A DNA stretch of 64,000 bases from Rhodocyclus gracilis (lineage in GTDB: Bacteria > Pseudomonadota > Gammaproteobacteria > Burkholderiales > Rhodocyclaceae), in NCBI RefSeq assembly GCF_009617575.1, contig NZ_WIXJ01000002.1:525025-589024 (forward strand). The letters run 5' to 3'. Within the stretch, counting starts at the first letter, position 1; every line of letters begins with the position of its first letter. Made by a program: the position numbers and the translations under genes. Of the stretch, positions 29,799-41,559 are shown in pieces. Under the pieces are notes generated by a model. It had not been told where the DNA came from. It searched no databases and was given only the letters and a program-made list of their open reading frames with translations.

Positions 29799-30038
29799 TC
29801 AGGCGTCGTCACCCGTATCGACCTGAAGGTTCACCGGACGCGCCGGGACGACGGTCGAAATCGCGTGCTTGTAGACCATCTGCGTCACGGTGTTCTTGAG
29901 CAACACGACGTATTGGTCGAAGGACTCGACCTGGCCTTGCAACTTGATCCCATTCACCAGATAGATCGACACGGGCACATGCTCGCGACGCAGGGTGTTG
30001 AGGAACGGGTCTTGTAGAAGTTGCCCTTTATTGCTCAT
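29799..30038 (-). CDS. hfq: RNA chaperone Hfq
   Basis: 79-residue Sm-like protein that forms a hexamer and pairs small RNAs with mRNAs. The Sm motifs are intact: [41 protein letters not shown] (Sm1) and [11 protein letters not shown] (Sm2). The C-terminal tail is very short, as usual in beta-proteobacteria. It lies downstream of der and upstream of hflX. Confidence 0.97.
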   Translation of the reverse strand: MSNKGQLLQDPFLNTLRREHVPVSIYLVNGIKLQGQVESFDQYVVLLKNTVTQMVYKHAISTVVPARPVNLQVDTGDDA

Positions 30039-30107
30039 GGCTCTTGCTCCATCTTGTGAGTGTGGGTGGATTCGATCGCCGGAGGTCTCTTTCCGGGTGC
30101 GGACAGG

Positions 30108-31517
30108 TTAATTGATTTTCTTTGGCTTCGCTACCGCGGAGCCCCGCTTGGCGGGCTTTTCGCGGCGCAGACGCTCTGGTTTCTTGCGATCGGCATACGG
30201 ATTGGCCGACACGTTGAACTGGATGCGCAGCGGCGTTCCCTGCAGGCGGAAAGTCTCGCGAAAGACGCCTTCCAGGTAGCGGCGATAGCTCTCCGGCACG
30301 TGCTCCAGCGAGTTGCCGTGAATGACGATCAGCGGCGGATTGCGCCCGCCCTGGTGCGCGTAGCGCAGCTTCGGACGCGTCACACCGTGACGCGGCGGCG
30401 TCTGCCGGGTCGTCGCGTCGATCAGCGTGCGCGTCAGTTGCGGCGTCGGCAAATTGGCGATGGCGGCCTTGAAGGCGGCGTCCACCGAGCGCATCAGCGC
30501 GTCGAGGCCACTGCCGGTCAGCGCCGAGACGTAGTGGAACTTGGCGAAGTCGAGGAATTTCAGCTTGCGCTCGATATCTGCCTTGACGCGTTCGCGCACG
30601 TACGGATCGAGGCCATCCCACTTATTGATGGCCACCGTCAGCGCGCGCCCGGACTCGACGATGAAGCCGGCGATATGCGCGTCCTGATCGGAAATCTCCT
30701 GCCGCGCATCAAGCACCAGCACCACCGCATTGGCCTCTTCGATGGACTGCAAGGTCTTGATCACCGAGAACTTCTCGATGGTCTCGAAAACCTTGCCGCG
30801 CCGCCGCAGGCCGGCGGTGTCGGTGAGACGGTACTGGCGCCCGCCGCGCTCGAAATCGATGTGGATGGCGTCGCGCGTCGTGCCCGGCAAGTCAAAGGCG
30901 ATGACGCGCTCTTCGCCGACCAGCGCGTTGATCATGGTGCTCTTGCCGACGTTGGGACGCCCGACAATCGCCACCTTGAGCGCACCGCCCGCCGTCGCAT
31001 CCTCGTCGTCGTCCGGCGCCGGCTCGCCCAGCAGGTCGAGCGCATCTTCGACCAGCGCGCGCACCCCTTCGCCGTGCGTCGCCGAAATCGGGTGCGGCTC
31101 ACCGAGACCCAATTCGTGGAACTCGGCGGAGACGACAGCGAAGTTGAGCCCCTCAGCCTTATTCAGGGCGAGCAACGTCGGCCGGCCGGAGCGGCGCAGC
31201 TTGGCGGAAATTTCTTTGTCCTGCGCGGAGAGTCCGTGCCGCGCATCGACCACGAAAACGACAACATCCGCTTCGGCAATGGCCTGCTCGGTCTGGCGAG
31301 CCATTTCGTGCAGGATGCCGTCCTTCGCCTGCGGCTCGAAGCCGCCGGTGTCGACGACGAGGAAAGGACGCTCGCCGACCTTGCCGTGGCCGTAGTGACG
31401 GTCACGGGTGAGACCGGGGATATCCGCGACGAGCGCGTCGCGCGTGCGCGTCAGACGATTGAACAGGGTCGATTTGCCGACATTTGGCCGACCGACCAGT
31501 ACCAAGGTTGGCTTCAT
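30108..31517 (-). CDS. der: Ribosome biogenesis GTPase Der (EngA)
   Basis: 469 residues with two tandem GTPase domains and a C-terminal KH-like domain; acts in 50S subunit maturation. Both P-loops read GRPNVGKST (near residues 8 and 185); G3 motifs DTGGFEP and DTAGLRR; G4 motifs NKAE and NKWD. The C-terminal tail is Lys/Arg-rich ([23 protein letters not shown]). Its ATG overlaps the bamB stop (ATGA). The hisS-yfgM-bamB-der order is conserved in proteobacteria. Confidence 0.97.
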   Translation of the reverse strand: MKPTLVLVGRPNVGKSTLFNRLTRTRDALVADIPGLTRDRHYGHGKVGERPFLVVDTGGFEPQAKDGILHEMARQTEQAIAEADVVVFVVDARHGLSAQDKEISAKLRRSGRPTLLALNKAEGLNFAVVSAEFHELGLGEPHPISATHGEGVRALVEDALDLLGEPAPDDDEDATAGGALKVAIVGRPNVGKSTMINALVGEERVIAFDLPGTTRDAIHIDFERGGRQYRLTDTAGLRRRGKVFETIEKFSVIKTLQSIEEANAVVLVLDARQEISDQDAHIAGFIVESGRALTVAINKWDGLDPYVRERVKADIERKLKFLDFAKFHYVSALTGSGLDALMRSVDAAFKAAIANLPTPQLTRTLIDATTRQTPPRHGVTRPKLRYAHQGGRNPPLIVIHGNSLEHVPESYRRYLEGVFRETFRLQGTPLRIQFNVSANPYADRKKPERLRREKPAKRGSAVAKPKKIN

Positions 31518-32668
31518 TGCGCCTCAATTGCGTAAATGGCGCCGCCCTGCGTCTGAACGACAACGCCTTCGGCGCTCGCCTTCAGGGGAGCGACAACCGG
31601 GTTGCCATCAGTAGTCAGACGCGCAGCAAAGGCGCCATCGTCGCGTTTCAGAAAATGTACGACGCCTTGCAGATCAGCCACGGCGACCAGGCCGCGCCGC
31701 ACGAGCGGCGCCGTCAGGCGGCGCTGGGCCAGCCGATCCTGCTTCCAGATGCTGGCGCCGCTGTTGCGATCCAGTGCGTGCACTGCACCCCTGTCATCGC
31801 TGACGTAAACGTAGCGGCTATCGATCGCCAGACCGGCCGAACTCGACATTTCGCGCGCCCAGATCAACGAGCCATTGCCCAGATCGAAGCAGGCAACGCG
31901 GCCTTGATAGGCGGCGGCGCAAATCTCCTGACCATCGATGGCCGGCGTGCTGGTGATGTCGGCGACGCGATCGAGTTCAGTGACGCCCTTGGGCACGGCA
32001 ACGGTACCTTCCCAGACCGGCGCGCCGTTGGCGAGACTGACGGCGACCAGCTTGCCACCGGGGAAACCGGCAAAGACATAGCGATCAGCGATCAGCGGCG
32101 CCGCTGCGACACGAATGGCGAGCGCCGGCGACGGGCGCTGGAAGGTCCAGCGGCGTTTGCCGTCGACGAGTTCGAAAGCCGCGAGACGGTTGTCGCCGCT
32201 CCGCACGACGACAACGTCGTCGCCGATCACGGGCGGCGCCAGGACTTCGCTCGTCGCCCGCGCCGACCACAGCGGCGAGCCATCGGCTGCCGAAAACGCC
32301 AGCACTTCGCCCTTCGGCGTGCCGACGACGACGGTGCGCGAATCGGCCCCGACACCGCCGGAGACGGTCTGCCCGACCTTGACGCGCCAAACCTTGCGAC
32401 CGCCGTCGAAGCGCGTCAGCACGCCGTCGCGATCGACGACGTACACGCTGTCGTCGACCACGGCAGGCGAGAGCACATAATCGCTGGGTTTGCCGATGCC
32501 CTCACGCCACAGCACGCGCGCCTCGGCCGACGCCACGAACGGTTTGAGTTCAGCGACCTTCGGGCCGAGCGGCTTGCTGGCGAAGGGATTGATGGAATCC
32601 AGCGTCGAGCAGGCCGCGAGAAAAGGCAGGGCCAGTACGCAAGCGAGACGGACGGAGGAGGCTTTCAT
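31514..32668 (-). CDS. bamB: Outer-membrane assembly lipoprotein BamB
   Basis: 384 residues. Signal peptide with lipobox LAACST (Cys near residue 20), then an eight-bladed beta-propeller of PQQ-like repeats (for example [46 protein letters not shown]). BamB is a BAM-complex subunit in the periplasm that helps insert outer-membrane barrels, such as the porin at 17.7-19.1 kb. It overlaps yfgM by four bases and der by four bases. Confidence 0.95.
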   Translation of the reverse strand: MKASSVRLACVLALPFLAACSTLDSINPFASKPLGPKVAELKPFVASAEARVLWREGIGKPSDYVLSPAVVDDSVYVVDRDGVLTRFDGGRKVWRVKVGQTVSGGVGADSRTVVVGTPKGEVLAFSAADGSPLWSARATSEVLAPPVIGDDVVVVRSGDNRLAAFELVDGKRRWTFQRPSPALAIRVAAAPLIADRYVFAGFPGGKLVAVSLANGAPVWEGTVAVPKGVTELDRVADITSTPAIDGQEICAAAYQGRVACFDLGNGSLIWAREMSSSAGLAIDSRYVYVSDDRGAVHALDRNSGASIWKQDRLAQRRLTAPLVRRGLVAVADLQGVVHFLKRDDGAFAARLTTDGNPVVAPLKASAEGVVVQTQGGAIYAIEAQ

Positions 32669-33390
32669 CGCGCAGCTTCCTTGGCGGGAGCGGCTGCGAC
32701 CGGCGCGGGTACTGCCTCGCCGGTCGACTCGAGCTTCAGGCGCAGCAATTCGCGATACGGCGCATTGGCTTCCTGTTCCTGCAAAGTGCTGCGTCCCTTG
32801 GCGCCGCTATCGGTCGCATCGAGGGAAGTCAGCGCGCTGCGCCAGGCCGTGGCAGCTTCGGCTTTCTTGCCTTGTGCCATGAGAACGTCGCCACGAACTT
32901 CGGCGAAGCGGGTGGCGAAGCCTTCCAGCACCGGGCCATCGAGCGTACGCAGCGCCTCGTCGAACGCCTTTTCGTCAATCAGCAGGGTCGCCAGACGCAG
33001 GCGGGCTAGTTCGCGCACTTCGTCGTGGCCGTTCGTGGCTACCCACGCCAGTTGCGCGTGCGCCGTCTTCAGATCGCCGGTGTCGACCGCTGCCTTGGCG
33101 GCGATCAGCGCCCCCAGACCGGCGGCCGGCGTGCTGCTGAATTTCTCGGCCAACTCACCCGCCGCGGCCTTGACGCGCTGCGTGTCGCCCGCTTCGACGG
33201 CGCGTTGCAGTACCGAGAGAATCGCCGACGCCTGCGCCGACTGATTGCGCTGATACCAGTTCCAGCCCTGCCAACCGGCCACGGCCAGCGACGCCGCGAG
33301 AACGACGCCAACTACGGTGTTGCCGTGCTGCTTCCACCAGGTCTTGATTTCGTCGAGCTGTTCCTGCTCTTCAAGGTCGTACGTGGCCAT
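32665..33390 (-). CDS. yfgM: YfgM family tetratricopeptide protein (SecYEG/PpiD ancillary subunit)
   Basis: 241 residues. Short cytoplasmic N-terminus ([23 protein letters not shown]), one membrane helix (about 25-43), and a periplasmic helical region with TPR-like repeats. E. coli YfgM is found with PpiD at the SecYEG translocon and shields periplasmic clients. It starts next to the hisS stop and overlaps bamB. Confidence 0.92.
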   Translation of the reverse strand: MATYDLEEQEQLDEIKTWWKQHGNTVVGVVLAASLAVAGWQGWNWYQRNQSAQASAILSVLQRAVEAGDTQRVKAAAGELAEKFSSTPAAGLGALIAAKAAVDTGDLKTAHAQLAWVATNGHDEVRELARLRLATLLIDEKAFDEALRTLDGPVLEGFATRFAEVRGDVLMAQGKKAEAATAWRSALTSLDATDSGAKGRSTLQEQEANAPYRELLRLKLESTGEAVPAPVAAAPAKEAAR

Positions 33391-34672
33391 CAGGATTCGT
33401 CCTCATCGTCGAGTAAGCATTGGATGATCGCGTCGGCCAGCGCATCCACGCCGACACGTTTCTGTTCACCACCGTCGCGCAACGGTTTCAGGCTGACCTC
33501 GCCAGCCGCCGCCTCGTCGTCACCGATGATGACAGCGAAAGCAGCGCCGCTGGCGTCGGCCTTCTTCATTTGCGACTTGAAATTGCCGCTGCCACAGTGC
33601 AGCAGCACATCGAGTCCCTGATCGCGCAGGCCTTCGGCAACACGCGGTGCCATGCGCGAAGCGGCCTCGCCCTGATGCACGACGTAGACGTCCACCGAGG
33701 TTGGCGCCGGTACGCCGCCAGCGTCGCTGATCAGCGCCAGCAGGCGTTCGACGCCCATGGCGAAACCGCAGGCCGGCGTCGCCTTGCCGCCGAGCTGGCC
33801 GACCAGACCGTCGTAACGGCCGCCGGCGCAGACGGTGCCCTGCGCGCCGAGGCGGTCGGTGACCCATTCGAACACGGTCAGGTTGTAGTAGTCGAGGCCG
33901 CGCACCAGCCGCGGGTTGATCGTATAGGGAATGCCGACATCGCGCAGGATCTGCTGCACGCCCTCGAAGTGTGCCAACGATTCCGGCCCGAGGTGGTCGA
34001 TCAGCTTCGGCGCGCCGGCAACGAGTTCCTGCATCGCCGGGTTCTTGGTGTCGAGGATGCGCAGCGGATTGCTGTGCAGGCGGCGCTTGGCGTCCTCATC
34101 GAGCAGTTCGGCGTTGGCCTCGAAGTAGGCGATCAGTTCGGCACGGTGACGCGCGCGTTCCTCGGCCTGGCCGAGCGTGTTGATTTCGAGACGGATGCCG
34201 TCGAGGCCGAGGTCATCCCACAGGCGCGCGCCCATCAGGATGTGCTCGGCATCGACGTCGGGACCGGCAAAGCCGAAGGCCTCAACGCCGACCTGATGGA
34301 ACTGGCGATAACGACCCTTCTGCGGCCGTTCGTGGCGGAACATCGGCCCGGTGTAGTAGAGGCGCTGCGGCCGTTCGCCGGCGAGGCTGTGCTGGATGAC
34401 GGCGCGCACGCAGCCGGCGGTGCCTTCCGGCCGCAGCGTCAGCGGTTCGCCGTTGAGGCTGTCGACGAAGGAGTACATCTCCTTCTCGACGATGTCGGTC
34501 ACCTCGCCGATGGCGCGCGAAAAGAGCGGCGTCGGCTCGACGATCGGCAGGCGGATCGGCCGGTAGCCGTAGCCTTTCAGCCAGCTGCGGACAATCTCTT
34601 CAAAGCGTTCCCAGAGTTCTGCCTCGTCCGGCAGGATGTCGTTCATGCCGCGGACGGACTGGATGTTTCGGC

Positions 34673-34676
<4 letters not shown>
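33390..34676 (-). CDS. hisS: Histidyl-tRNA synthetase
   Basis: 428-residue class II synthetase. Seen: motif 1 region ([21 protein letters not shown]), motif 2 ([23 protein letters not shown]), the histidine-binding segment [16 protein letters not shown], motif 3 ([29 protein letters not shown]), and a C-terminal anticodon-binding domain. The start overlaps the ispG stop (ATGA), and the stop shares a base with the yfgM start. Confidence 0.97.
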
Positions 34677-35998
<1,322 letters not shown>

Positions 35999-36012
35999 GG
36001 ATGTCTTCCTGA

Positions 36013-37410
36013 TTATTCGAGAGTGAGTCGCGCCACGTCGTCCTTGCTGCGCGGCGACAGATCAACCGATTTGCCCTTGTAGCGCACCGTAACGTGCGTC
36101 GCGTTACCGACCACCAGCGTAAACGGCGGACGGCCGTCGACGCGGCGTTCGCTACCGGCGGGCGAAAGTTGCGAGAAAACGATCTGACCGCTGCGATCGC
36201 GCACCTCGACCCACGACGGTTGGGCGAAGCTGAAGGTCAGTTGGGCATCACTTGCGGCCGGCGGCGTACTCGACGCAGCGGGTGCCGACGGGGCGGCCGC
36301 CGCAAGCGGCTTGCTAGCGGCGGCAGACGTCGCAGCATTTGCCGGCGAAGCGGACAACGCGGATGGCGTTGCCGTGGCCTGTGGCGAAACGGGTTTAGTG
36401 GAAACCGCGGGGGACGGCACCGTAGGCTTGGCCGATGCGGCGGCGGCAGGTGCCGACGGCGCGGCGGGTGCTTGCACCGCAGGGGCGGCAGGCGTAGCGA
36501 GCGGGCGAATGCCGGTGTCCTTTACCGCCTCTTTTCCTGCAACCGCCTCCTTGGCCGGGTCTTTCGGCAACTCGCGGGACGGCGCGGGCGCGGCAACCGG
36601 ACTCGCCGGCGCGGCGGCCGGTACGGTCGGCGCCGTTTTGTCGGCATCAGCCGACAAGGCTTTATCGCCCTCGTTCGCGGCGGGGGCTTCGACGGGTTCG
36701 GCCGGTGTTGCCTCGGCGGGGGACGACGTCTCCGTTGCCGGGGCCGCGTCGTTGTTCGCGGAACGGTTGGCCCAGAAATTCTCGGGGACCAGGAAATAGA
36801 CGGCGAAGGCGAGCACGACGAGCGCCAGGCCGCCAAGCACGACCAGCGTGTCGCGGCGTTCCGGTCGGCCATCCTGCGGCAGGGTTCCGCCAGCGCCCGG
36901 CGGCAGCGCCAATTTTGGCGGCGGCGCCACTGGCTGTTCGGCGTCCAGCGCGACCAGCAGCGGCGCGATGTCAATCTGCAGAAGGCGCGCGTAATTGCGC
37001 AGGAAACCGCGCACGAAGGTAGGGCCGGGCAACTGCGACCAATCGCCCGACTCCAGTGCGGCGATCTGGCGTGCGCTGAGCTTGAGGGATTGCGCGGCTT
37101 CAGTCAGCGTCAGACCTTTTTCCTCGCGTGCCGAACGCAGACGGCCGCCTACATCGAGCGGCAGGGGCACAGCCGCCGCCAACTCGGCAGCGGCGGGTCC
37201 TGCAGGCGCGTCAACGGTCGGCGCAGACGTAGCCTCTACCGATGCTGCCGGCGAAGCAGAGGCAGGGGAGGCATTCTCTGACACAGCGATCTCTGCGATA
37301 TCAGCAACCTCCCCGGCCGCCGCAGCCACCGGAGAGGCATTCGTAGTGCTGGCTTCCTTCGCCACCTCCGCCGCCTCCGGCGGCGCAAGGGGCGAGCGTT
37401 CTTCGCTCAT
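36013..37410 (-). CDS. rodZ: RodZ-like helix-turn-helix membrane protein
   Basis: 465 residues. An Ala/Ser-rich N-terminal extension (about 1-83), a cytoplasmic HTH domain ([54 protein letters not shown]), one membrane helix (about 205-225), a very long Ala/Pro/Lys linker, and a C-terminal DUF4115 domain. RodZ links MreB to the cell-wall elongation machinery and so shapes the cell. The start at 37410 is the ATG at the usual family position; an in-frame extension to 37539 is not conserved-looking. The N-terminal extension before the HTH is longer than in E. coli RodZ. It is followed by ispG. Confidence 0.9.
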   Translation of the reverse strand: MSEERSPLAPPEAAEVAKEASTTNASPVAAAAGEVADIAEIAVSENASPASASPAASVEATSAPTVDAPAGPAAAELAAAVPLPLDVGGRLRSAREEKGLTLTEAAQSLKLSARQIAALESGDWSQLPGPTFVRGFLRNYARLLQIDIAPLLVALDAEQPVAPPPKLALPPGAGGTLPQDGRPERRDTLVVLGGLALVVLAFAVYFLVPENFWANRSANNDAAPATETSSPAEATPAEPVEAPAANEGDKALSADADKTAPTVPAAAPASPVAAPAPSRELPKDPAKEAVAGKEAVKDTGIRPLATPAAPAVQAPAAPSAPAAAASAKPTVPSPAVSTKPVSPQATATPSALSASPANAATSAAASKPLAAAAPSAPAASSTPPAASDAQLTFSFAQPSWVEVRDRSGQIVFSQLSPAGSERRVDGRPPFTLVVGNATHVTVRYKGKSVDLSPRSKDDVARLTLE

Positions 37411-37659
37411 TCGTATTCGCCCTTCAACAACGACTGGTCTTCGGGAGACCCGGAGAGATGCCGTCAACACACGCGGTGTCGCGGTAGATCTCCGGGCGAT
37501 GTTCGGTACGCGCCATCCGTCGATCTGACGGACGCGCATGCAGCGTGCAGCAAACGCGGGGCGCCCGGCCGGCGCCTAACCGGGGAGCATTGTAAGTCGT
37601 GACTGGCTTCGCGTCAGGAGAAGCCGCCGCGCGCAAGCAAAATCGCTGGCACGGCGCCA

Positions 37660-38751
37660 TCAATCGGCCTCGCGAATATCGATGACGCGGCGTCCGGTAC
37701 GGCGCGTGCGGTCCTCGACCTGGCCGGCGAGCTGGCCACAGGCCGCCGCGATATCGTCGCCCCGCGTCTTGCGCGTCGTGGCGACGATGCCGCCCTCGAG
37801 CAGAATCTCGACAAAGCGACGAATGCGCGGCGTCGGCGAACGGCGGAAGGGCGAGCCGGGAAATGGATTGAACGGAATCAGGTTGTACTTGCACGGCACC
37901 TGCCGGGCAATCGCCAGCAAGGCGCGCGCGTGGGCGTCGCTGTCGTTTACGCCATCGAGCATGACGTACTCGAAGGTAATGAAATCGCGCGGCGCCCGCT
38001 CGATGTAGCGGCGGCAAGCTGCCAGCAGCTCGCGCAGCGGGTATTTCTGGTTGATCGGCACCAGCTGGTCGCGCAGCGCGTCGTCCGGCGCGTGCAGGGA
38101 GACGGCCAGCGCCACCGGGCATTCGTCGCGCAGTCGATCCATCGCCGGGACGATGCCGGAGGTCGACACGGTCACCCGTCGCCGCGACAGGCCATAGGCG
38201 TTGTCGTCGAGCATCAGGCGCAAGGCCGCCAGCGAATTGTCGAGATTGGCGAGTGGCTCGCCCATGCCCATCAGCACGACATTGCTGATGATGCGATCGC
38301 CTTTGGGATCAGCGCCGAGTGTGCGGTTGACCTGCCACAACTGGCCGATGATCTCGGCCGTCGTGAGGTTGCGGTTGAAGCCCTGTTTGCCGGTTGAACA
38401 AAACGCGCAGTCGAGCGCGCAACCGGCTTGTGTCGAAATGCACAGCGTGCCGCGATCGTCTTCGGGGATGAAGACGCTCTCGACCGCGTTACCGGCACCG
38501 ACGTCGAAGAGAAACTTGCGCGATCCGTCTTCCGACAGACGGTCGGCCACAATCGCCGGCGGCGTGACTGTCGCCGATGCCTTGAGCGTTTCGCGCAGGC
38601 TCTTGGCGATGTCGGTCATCGCGTCGAAGTCGCCGACGCCGCTGCGATGCAGCCAGCGCAGCACTTGCCGGGCACGGAAGGGCTTCTCACCTCGTTCGGC
38701 GAAAAAAGCCGTCAGCCCGGCGGCGTCAAAATCGAGCAGATTGACAGGCAT
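37660..38751 (-). CDS. rlmN: Dual-specificity 23S rRNA/tRNA methyltransferase RlmN
   Basis: 363-residue radical SAM enzyme that methylates C2 of A2503 in 23S rRNA and A37 of some tRNAs. The cluster motif is CALDCAFC; upstream is [31 protein letters not shown] follows. The C-terminal catalytic Cys lies in [19 protein letters not shown]. It lies downstream of ndk. In many relatives a pilF gene follows; here the next gene is rodZ. Confidence 0.96.
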   Translation of the reverse strand: MPVNLLDFDAAGLTAFFAERGEKPFRARQVLRWLHRSGVGDFDAMTDIAKSLRETLKASATVTPPAIVADRLSEDGSRKFLFDVGAGNAVESVFIPEDDRGTLCISTQAGCALDCAFCSTGKQGFNRNLTTAEIIGQLWQVNRTLGADPKGDRIISNVVLMGMGEPLANLDNSLAALRLMLDDNAYGLSRRRVTVSTSGIVPAMDRLRDECPVALAVSLHAPDDALRDQLVPINQKYPLRELLAACRRYIERAPRDFITFEYVMLDGVNDSDAHARALLAIARQVPCKYNLIPFNPFPGSPFRRSPTPRIRRFVEILLEGGIVATTRKTRGDDIAAACGQLAGQVEDRTRRTGRRVIDIREAD

Positions 38752-38830
38752 TGCGGGTCAGTCGACCGTCGACGCGGTAGCGGACGGCGCATGGCGGGCA
38801 AGCCCACCGACGCGCCGTCCGCACACCGAA

Positions 38831-39259
38831 TCAACGACCAGCGAAGACGTTGAGCGTCGGGAAGAAGAATGCGATTTCGACGGCAGCCGTTTCGGCAGCG
38901 TCGGAGCCGTGCACGGCGTTGGCGTCGATCGAGTCAGCGAAATCGGCGCGGATGGTGCCCGGCGCGGCCTTCTTCGGATCGGTGGCGCCCATCAGGTCGC
39001 GGTTCTTCAGGATGGCGCCTTCGCCCTCCAGCGCCTGGATCATCACCGGGCCGGAGGTCATGAACTTGACGAGATCCTTGAAGAAGGGGCGGTCCTTGTG
39101 CACGGCGTAGAACGCGCCGGCTTCCTGTTCGGACAGCCAGGCCATGCGCGCGGCGACGACCTTCAGACCAGCGCCTTCGAAGCGCGAGTAGATCTGGCCG
39201 ATGACATTCTTGGCGACGGCGTCGGGCTTGATGATGGAAAGAGTGCGTTCGATTGCCAT
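38831..39259 (-). CDS. ndk: Nucleoside diphosphate kinase
   Basis: 142 residues; moves the terminal phosphate between nucleoside triphosphates and diphosphates. Seen: [15 protein letters not shown] (N-terminal signature), and the active-site His in NAVHGSDA. Full family length. The ATG at 39259 is the family start; an in-frame extension to 39451 has no homology-like features. First gene of the ndk-rlmN-rodZ-ispG-hisS series. Confidence 0.97.
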   Translation of the reverse strand: MAIERTLSIIKPDAVAKNVIGQIYSRFEGAGLKVVAARMAWLSEQEAGAFYAVHKDRPFFKDLVKFMTSGPVMIQALEGEGAILKNRDLMGATDPKKAAPGTIRADFADSIDANAVHGSDAAETAAVEIAFFFPTLNVFAGR

Positions 39260-39517
39260 GAAACAGTTCTCCAGAGAGGAAAGAGAGGGGAAAAAGTACT
39301 CAGCGAGCGTCAGTGCGACGGGAAATTCCGGGACTGCAAAGCGCGCGGCGAAATGTCCGCACGCAGGCCGCATCGGCACGGAACCGGTGATTCTACCAAG
39401 AGTCCGTGACGATTGCTGATTTGCGCGGCACACAATGACGCAAGGGAGCAACGGATAACTCCGTCACTCCCTTGCCGTGGAAGGCGGCGCGAGGCCATGA
39501 GCCAGCGCCGCCAGCAG

Positions 39518-40801
39518 CTACATTAACCCGAGCGTCTTCGGCAGCCAGATGGAAACAGCCGGCCAGTAGGTGATCAGGATCAGGAAGCAGAGCATCGCCA
39601 GCAGCCACGGCCAGATGGCGACCGTCAACTCGGTGATCCCCATCTTGGTGATACTGGAGGTCACGTAGAGATTGAGGCCGACTGGCGGGTGGCACATGCC
39701 GATTTCCATGTTCACGATCATCAGGATGCCGAAGTGCACCGGATCGATCCCCAGCTTCATCGCCACCGGGAAGAGAATCGGCGCGAAGATCAGGATGATC
39801 GACGACGGCTCCATGAAGTTGCCGGCGATCAGCAGGATGATGTTCACACCCAGCAGGAAGGTGAACACACCCAGACCGTGGTCGAGCATCCAGCCAGCGA
39901 GGGCTTGCGGGATGTTCTCGTTGGTCATGATGAACGAGAAGAGGACGGCGTTGGTGATGATGTAGAGCAGCATCGCCGACATGTTGGCCGAATTGAGCAG
40001 TACCTTCGGCACGTCTTTGATCGTCATGTCTTTGTACACAAAGACAGCAACGAAGAAGGCATAGACCGCGCTCATGGCCGCCGCTTCGGTCGGCGTGAAG
40101 ATGCCGGAGAGGATGCCGCCCATCACAACGACGACCAGCACCAGTCCCCAGACGGATTCGCGGAATGCCGTCCAGCGCTCGGCCCAGGTCGCCTTCTTCT
40201 GGCGCGGGTAGTTGAATTTCTTCGCCCGGTACCAGGTCACGGTGCCGAGCACCAGCGCGAGCAACAGCCCCGGAATGACGCCCGCGATGAAGAGCGCACC
40301 GATCGAGGTGTTGGTCGACACCGAATAGACGACCTTGACGACCGACGGCAGCATGAGGATGCCGAGCGAACCGGCAGTCGCGACCACACTGGCGCCAAAG
40401 CGCATCGGGAAGCCCTGACGCACCATTTCCGGCAGGATCACCGAACCGATGGCGACCACCGTGGCCACGCTCGAACCACAGACCGCCGCGAACAGCGCGC
40501 ACGCCAGAACGCCCGCCAGCGCCAGACCGCCGTGCCAGTGCCCGACGAGCGAGACAGCAAAGTTGATCATGCGCCGCGCCACGCCGCCGTGCGTGAGGAA
40601 GTTGCCGGCGAGGATGAAGAACGGGATCGCCATGATCTCGAACTTCTCGATCCCGGTGAACAACTTCAGTGCCACGGATTCCAGCGGCACCTGCGTCATC
40701 GTGAAGAGGAAGGTAAGAACGGTCAGGCCGAGCGAAATGGAGATCGGCATGCCCGTCAGCATGAGGGCCGTCAGCAGCCCGAAGATGACGATGACGCTCA
40801 T
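39518..40801 (-). CDS. dctM: TRAP C4-dicarboxylate transporter, large permease DctM
   Basis: 427 residues with about 12 membrane helices, the Na+-coupled transport subunit of a tripartite TRAP system. Family motifs: AIPFFILAGNFLTHGGVARRMINFA, FAAVCGSSVATVVAIGSVILPEM, and GNFMEPSSIILIFAPILFPVAMKLGIDPVHFGILMIVNMEIGMCHPPVGLNLYV. Its ATG overlaps the dctQ stop (ATGA). It works with DctQ and DctP encoded upstream. Confidence 0.95.
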   Translation of the reverse strand: MSVIVIFGLLTALMLTGMPISISLGLTVLTFLFTMTQVPLESVALKLFTGIEKFEIMAIPFFILAGNFLTHGGVARRMINFAVSLVGHWHGGLALAGVLACALFAAVCGSSVATVVAIGSVILPEMVRQGFPMRFGASVVATAGSLGILMLPSVVKVVYSVSTNTSIGALFIAGVIPGLLLALVLGTVTWYRAKKFNYPRQKKATWAERWTAFRESVWGLVLVVVVMGGILSGIFTPTEAAAMSAVYAFFVAVFVYKDMTIKDVPKVLLNSANMSAMLLYIITNAVLFSFIMTNENIPQALAGWMLDHGLGVFTFLLGVNIILLIAGNFMEPSSIILIFAPILFPVAMKLGIDPVHFGILMIVNMEIGMCHPPVGLNLYVTSSITKMGITELTVAIWPWLLAMLCFLILITYWPAVSIWLPKTLGLM

Positions 40802-41490
40802 TGACGCTCTCCCTTGCGCGGCTCGCCAATCGATTCGCGAACGAGATCGCGGGCGTGCAGGTTGTCGGGGAGATTGAAGCCGTCGGCATCGAGCGGCAGC
40901 TTCGCGTCTTCGATCCCTTCGACATGGCCGTGATCGTGCGTCGGCAGCATGCCGGTCCGCAGGAAGTTCACCGCCACCTGGAGAAAGCGGAAGCACATCA
41001 GGGATGAGCCCAGCGGGATGGCGCTATAGACCATCCAGGTCGGCCATTCGAGGTCGGGCGTCGTCGGCCCCTCGGGCACGTCGCCCACATCGGCGCCGAT
41101 GAGGGTGAGGTAGGCATGGTGCGCGCCGTTACCCCAGATGAAGTTCGCCCCCAGAGCCGCCACGGTGCCCGTAAACAGGGCGCCTGCGCACAAGCCGAAG
41201 AGAATGAAACGTCCGCGCGTCTTTTCGTCCAGACGATTGATCAGGACGTCGACCCCGACGTGGATGCCGGTGCGCACGCCATACGCCGCGCCAAACTTGG
41301 CCATCCAGACGAACATGATGATACAGAGCTCCTGTGCCCAGCTGAAATTGAACCCCAGAAGCCAATCCTGGACGCCGGGAATCGGCATCCCTGCCAGATA
41401 GCGATGCACGACGGCGACGAAAATGATCGTCGTCGCCCCGCCCATGAGGAAGGTAATGATCCATTCCTCGAGATGATCAAGCCACTTCAT
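40798..41490 (-). CDS. dctQ: TRAP transporter small permease DctQ
   Basis: 230 residues with four membrane helices (about 10-30, 50-68, 92-112 and 155-175). The family motifs WLLGFNFSWAQELCIIMFVWMAKFGAAYGVRTGIHVGVDVLINRL are intact. It bridges the binding protein and DctM. At 230 residues it is longer than many DctQ proteins; the extra length is the loop around 115-150 and a hydrophilic C-terminal tail of about 40 residues. Confidence 0.93.
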   Translation of the reverse strand: MKWLDHLEEWIITFLMGGATTIIFVAVVHRYLAGMPIPGVQDWLLGFNFSWAQELCIIMFVWMAKFGAAYGVRTGIHVGVDVLINRLDEKTRGRFILFGLCAGALFTGTVAALGANFIWGNGAHHAYLTLIGADVGDVPEGPTTPDLEWPTWMVYSAIPLGSSLMCFRFLQVAVNFLRTGMLPTHDHGHVEGIEDAKLPLDADGFNLPDNLHARDLVRESIGEPRKGERQ

Positions 41491-41512
41491 TGCCAGCCTT
41501 TCATGCGGCGAA

Positions 41513-41540
41513 GCCTGCCCGGAACGTCGTCCAGACAGGC
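41513..41540 (-). promoter_or_regulatory. Possible stem-loop between dctP and dctQ
   Basis: GCCTG (41513-41517) pairs with CAGGC (41536-41540), and GGA with TCC inside, in the 69-base gap. Such structures can protect the upstream mRNA so that more DctP than permease is made. It is weak and may be chance. Confidence 0.3.
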
Positions 41541-41559
41541 CTCATTGCGCCGATTGCCC

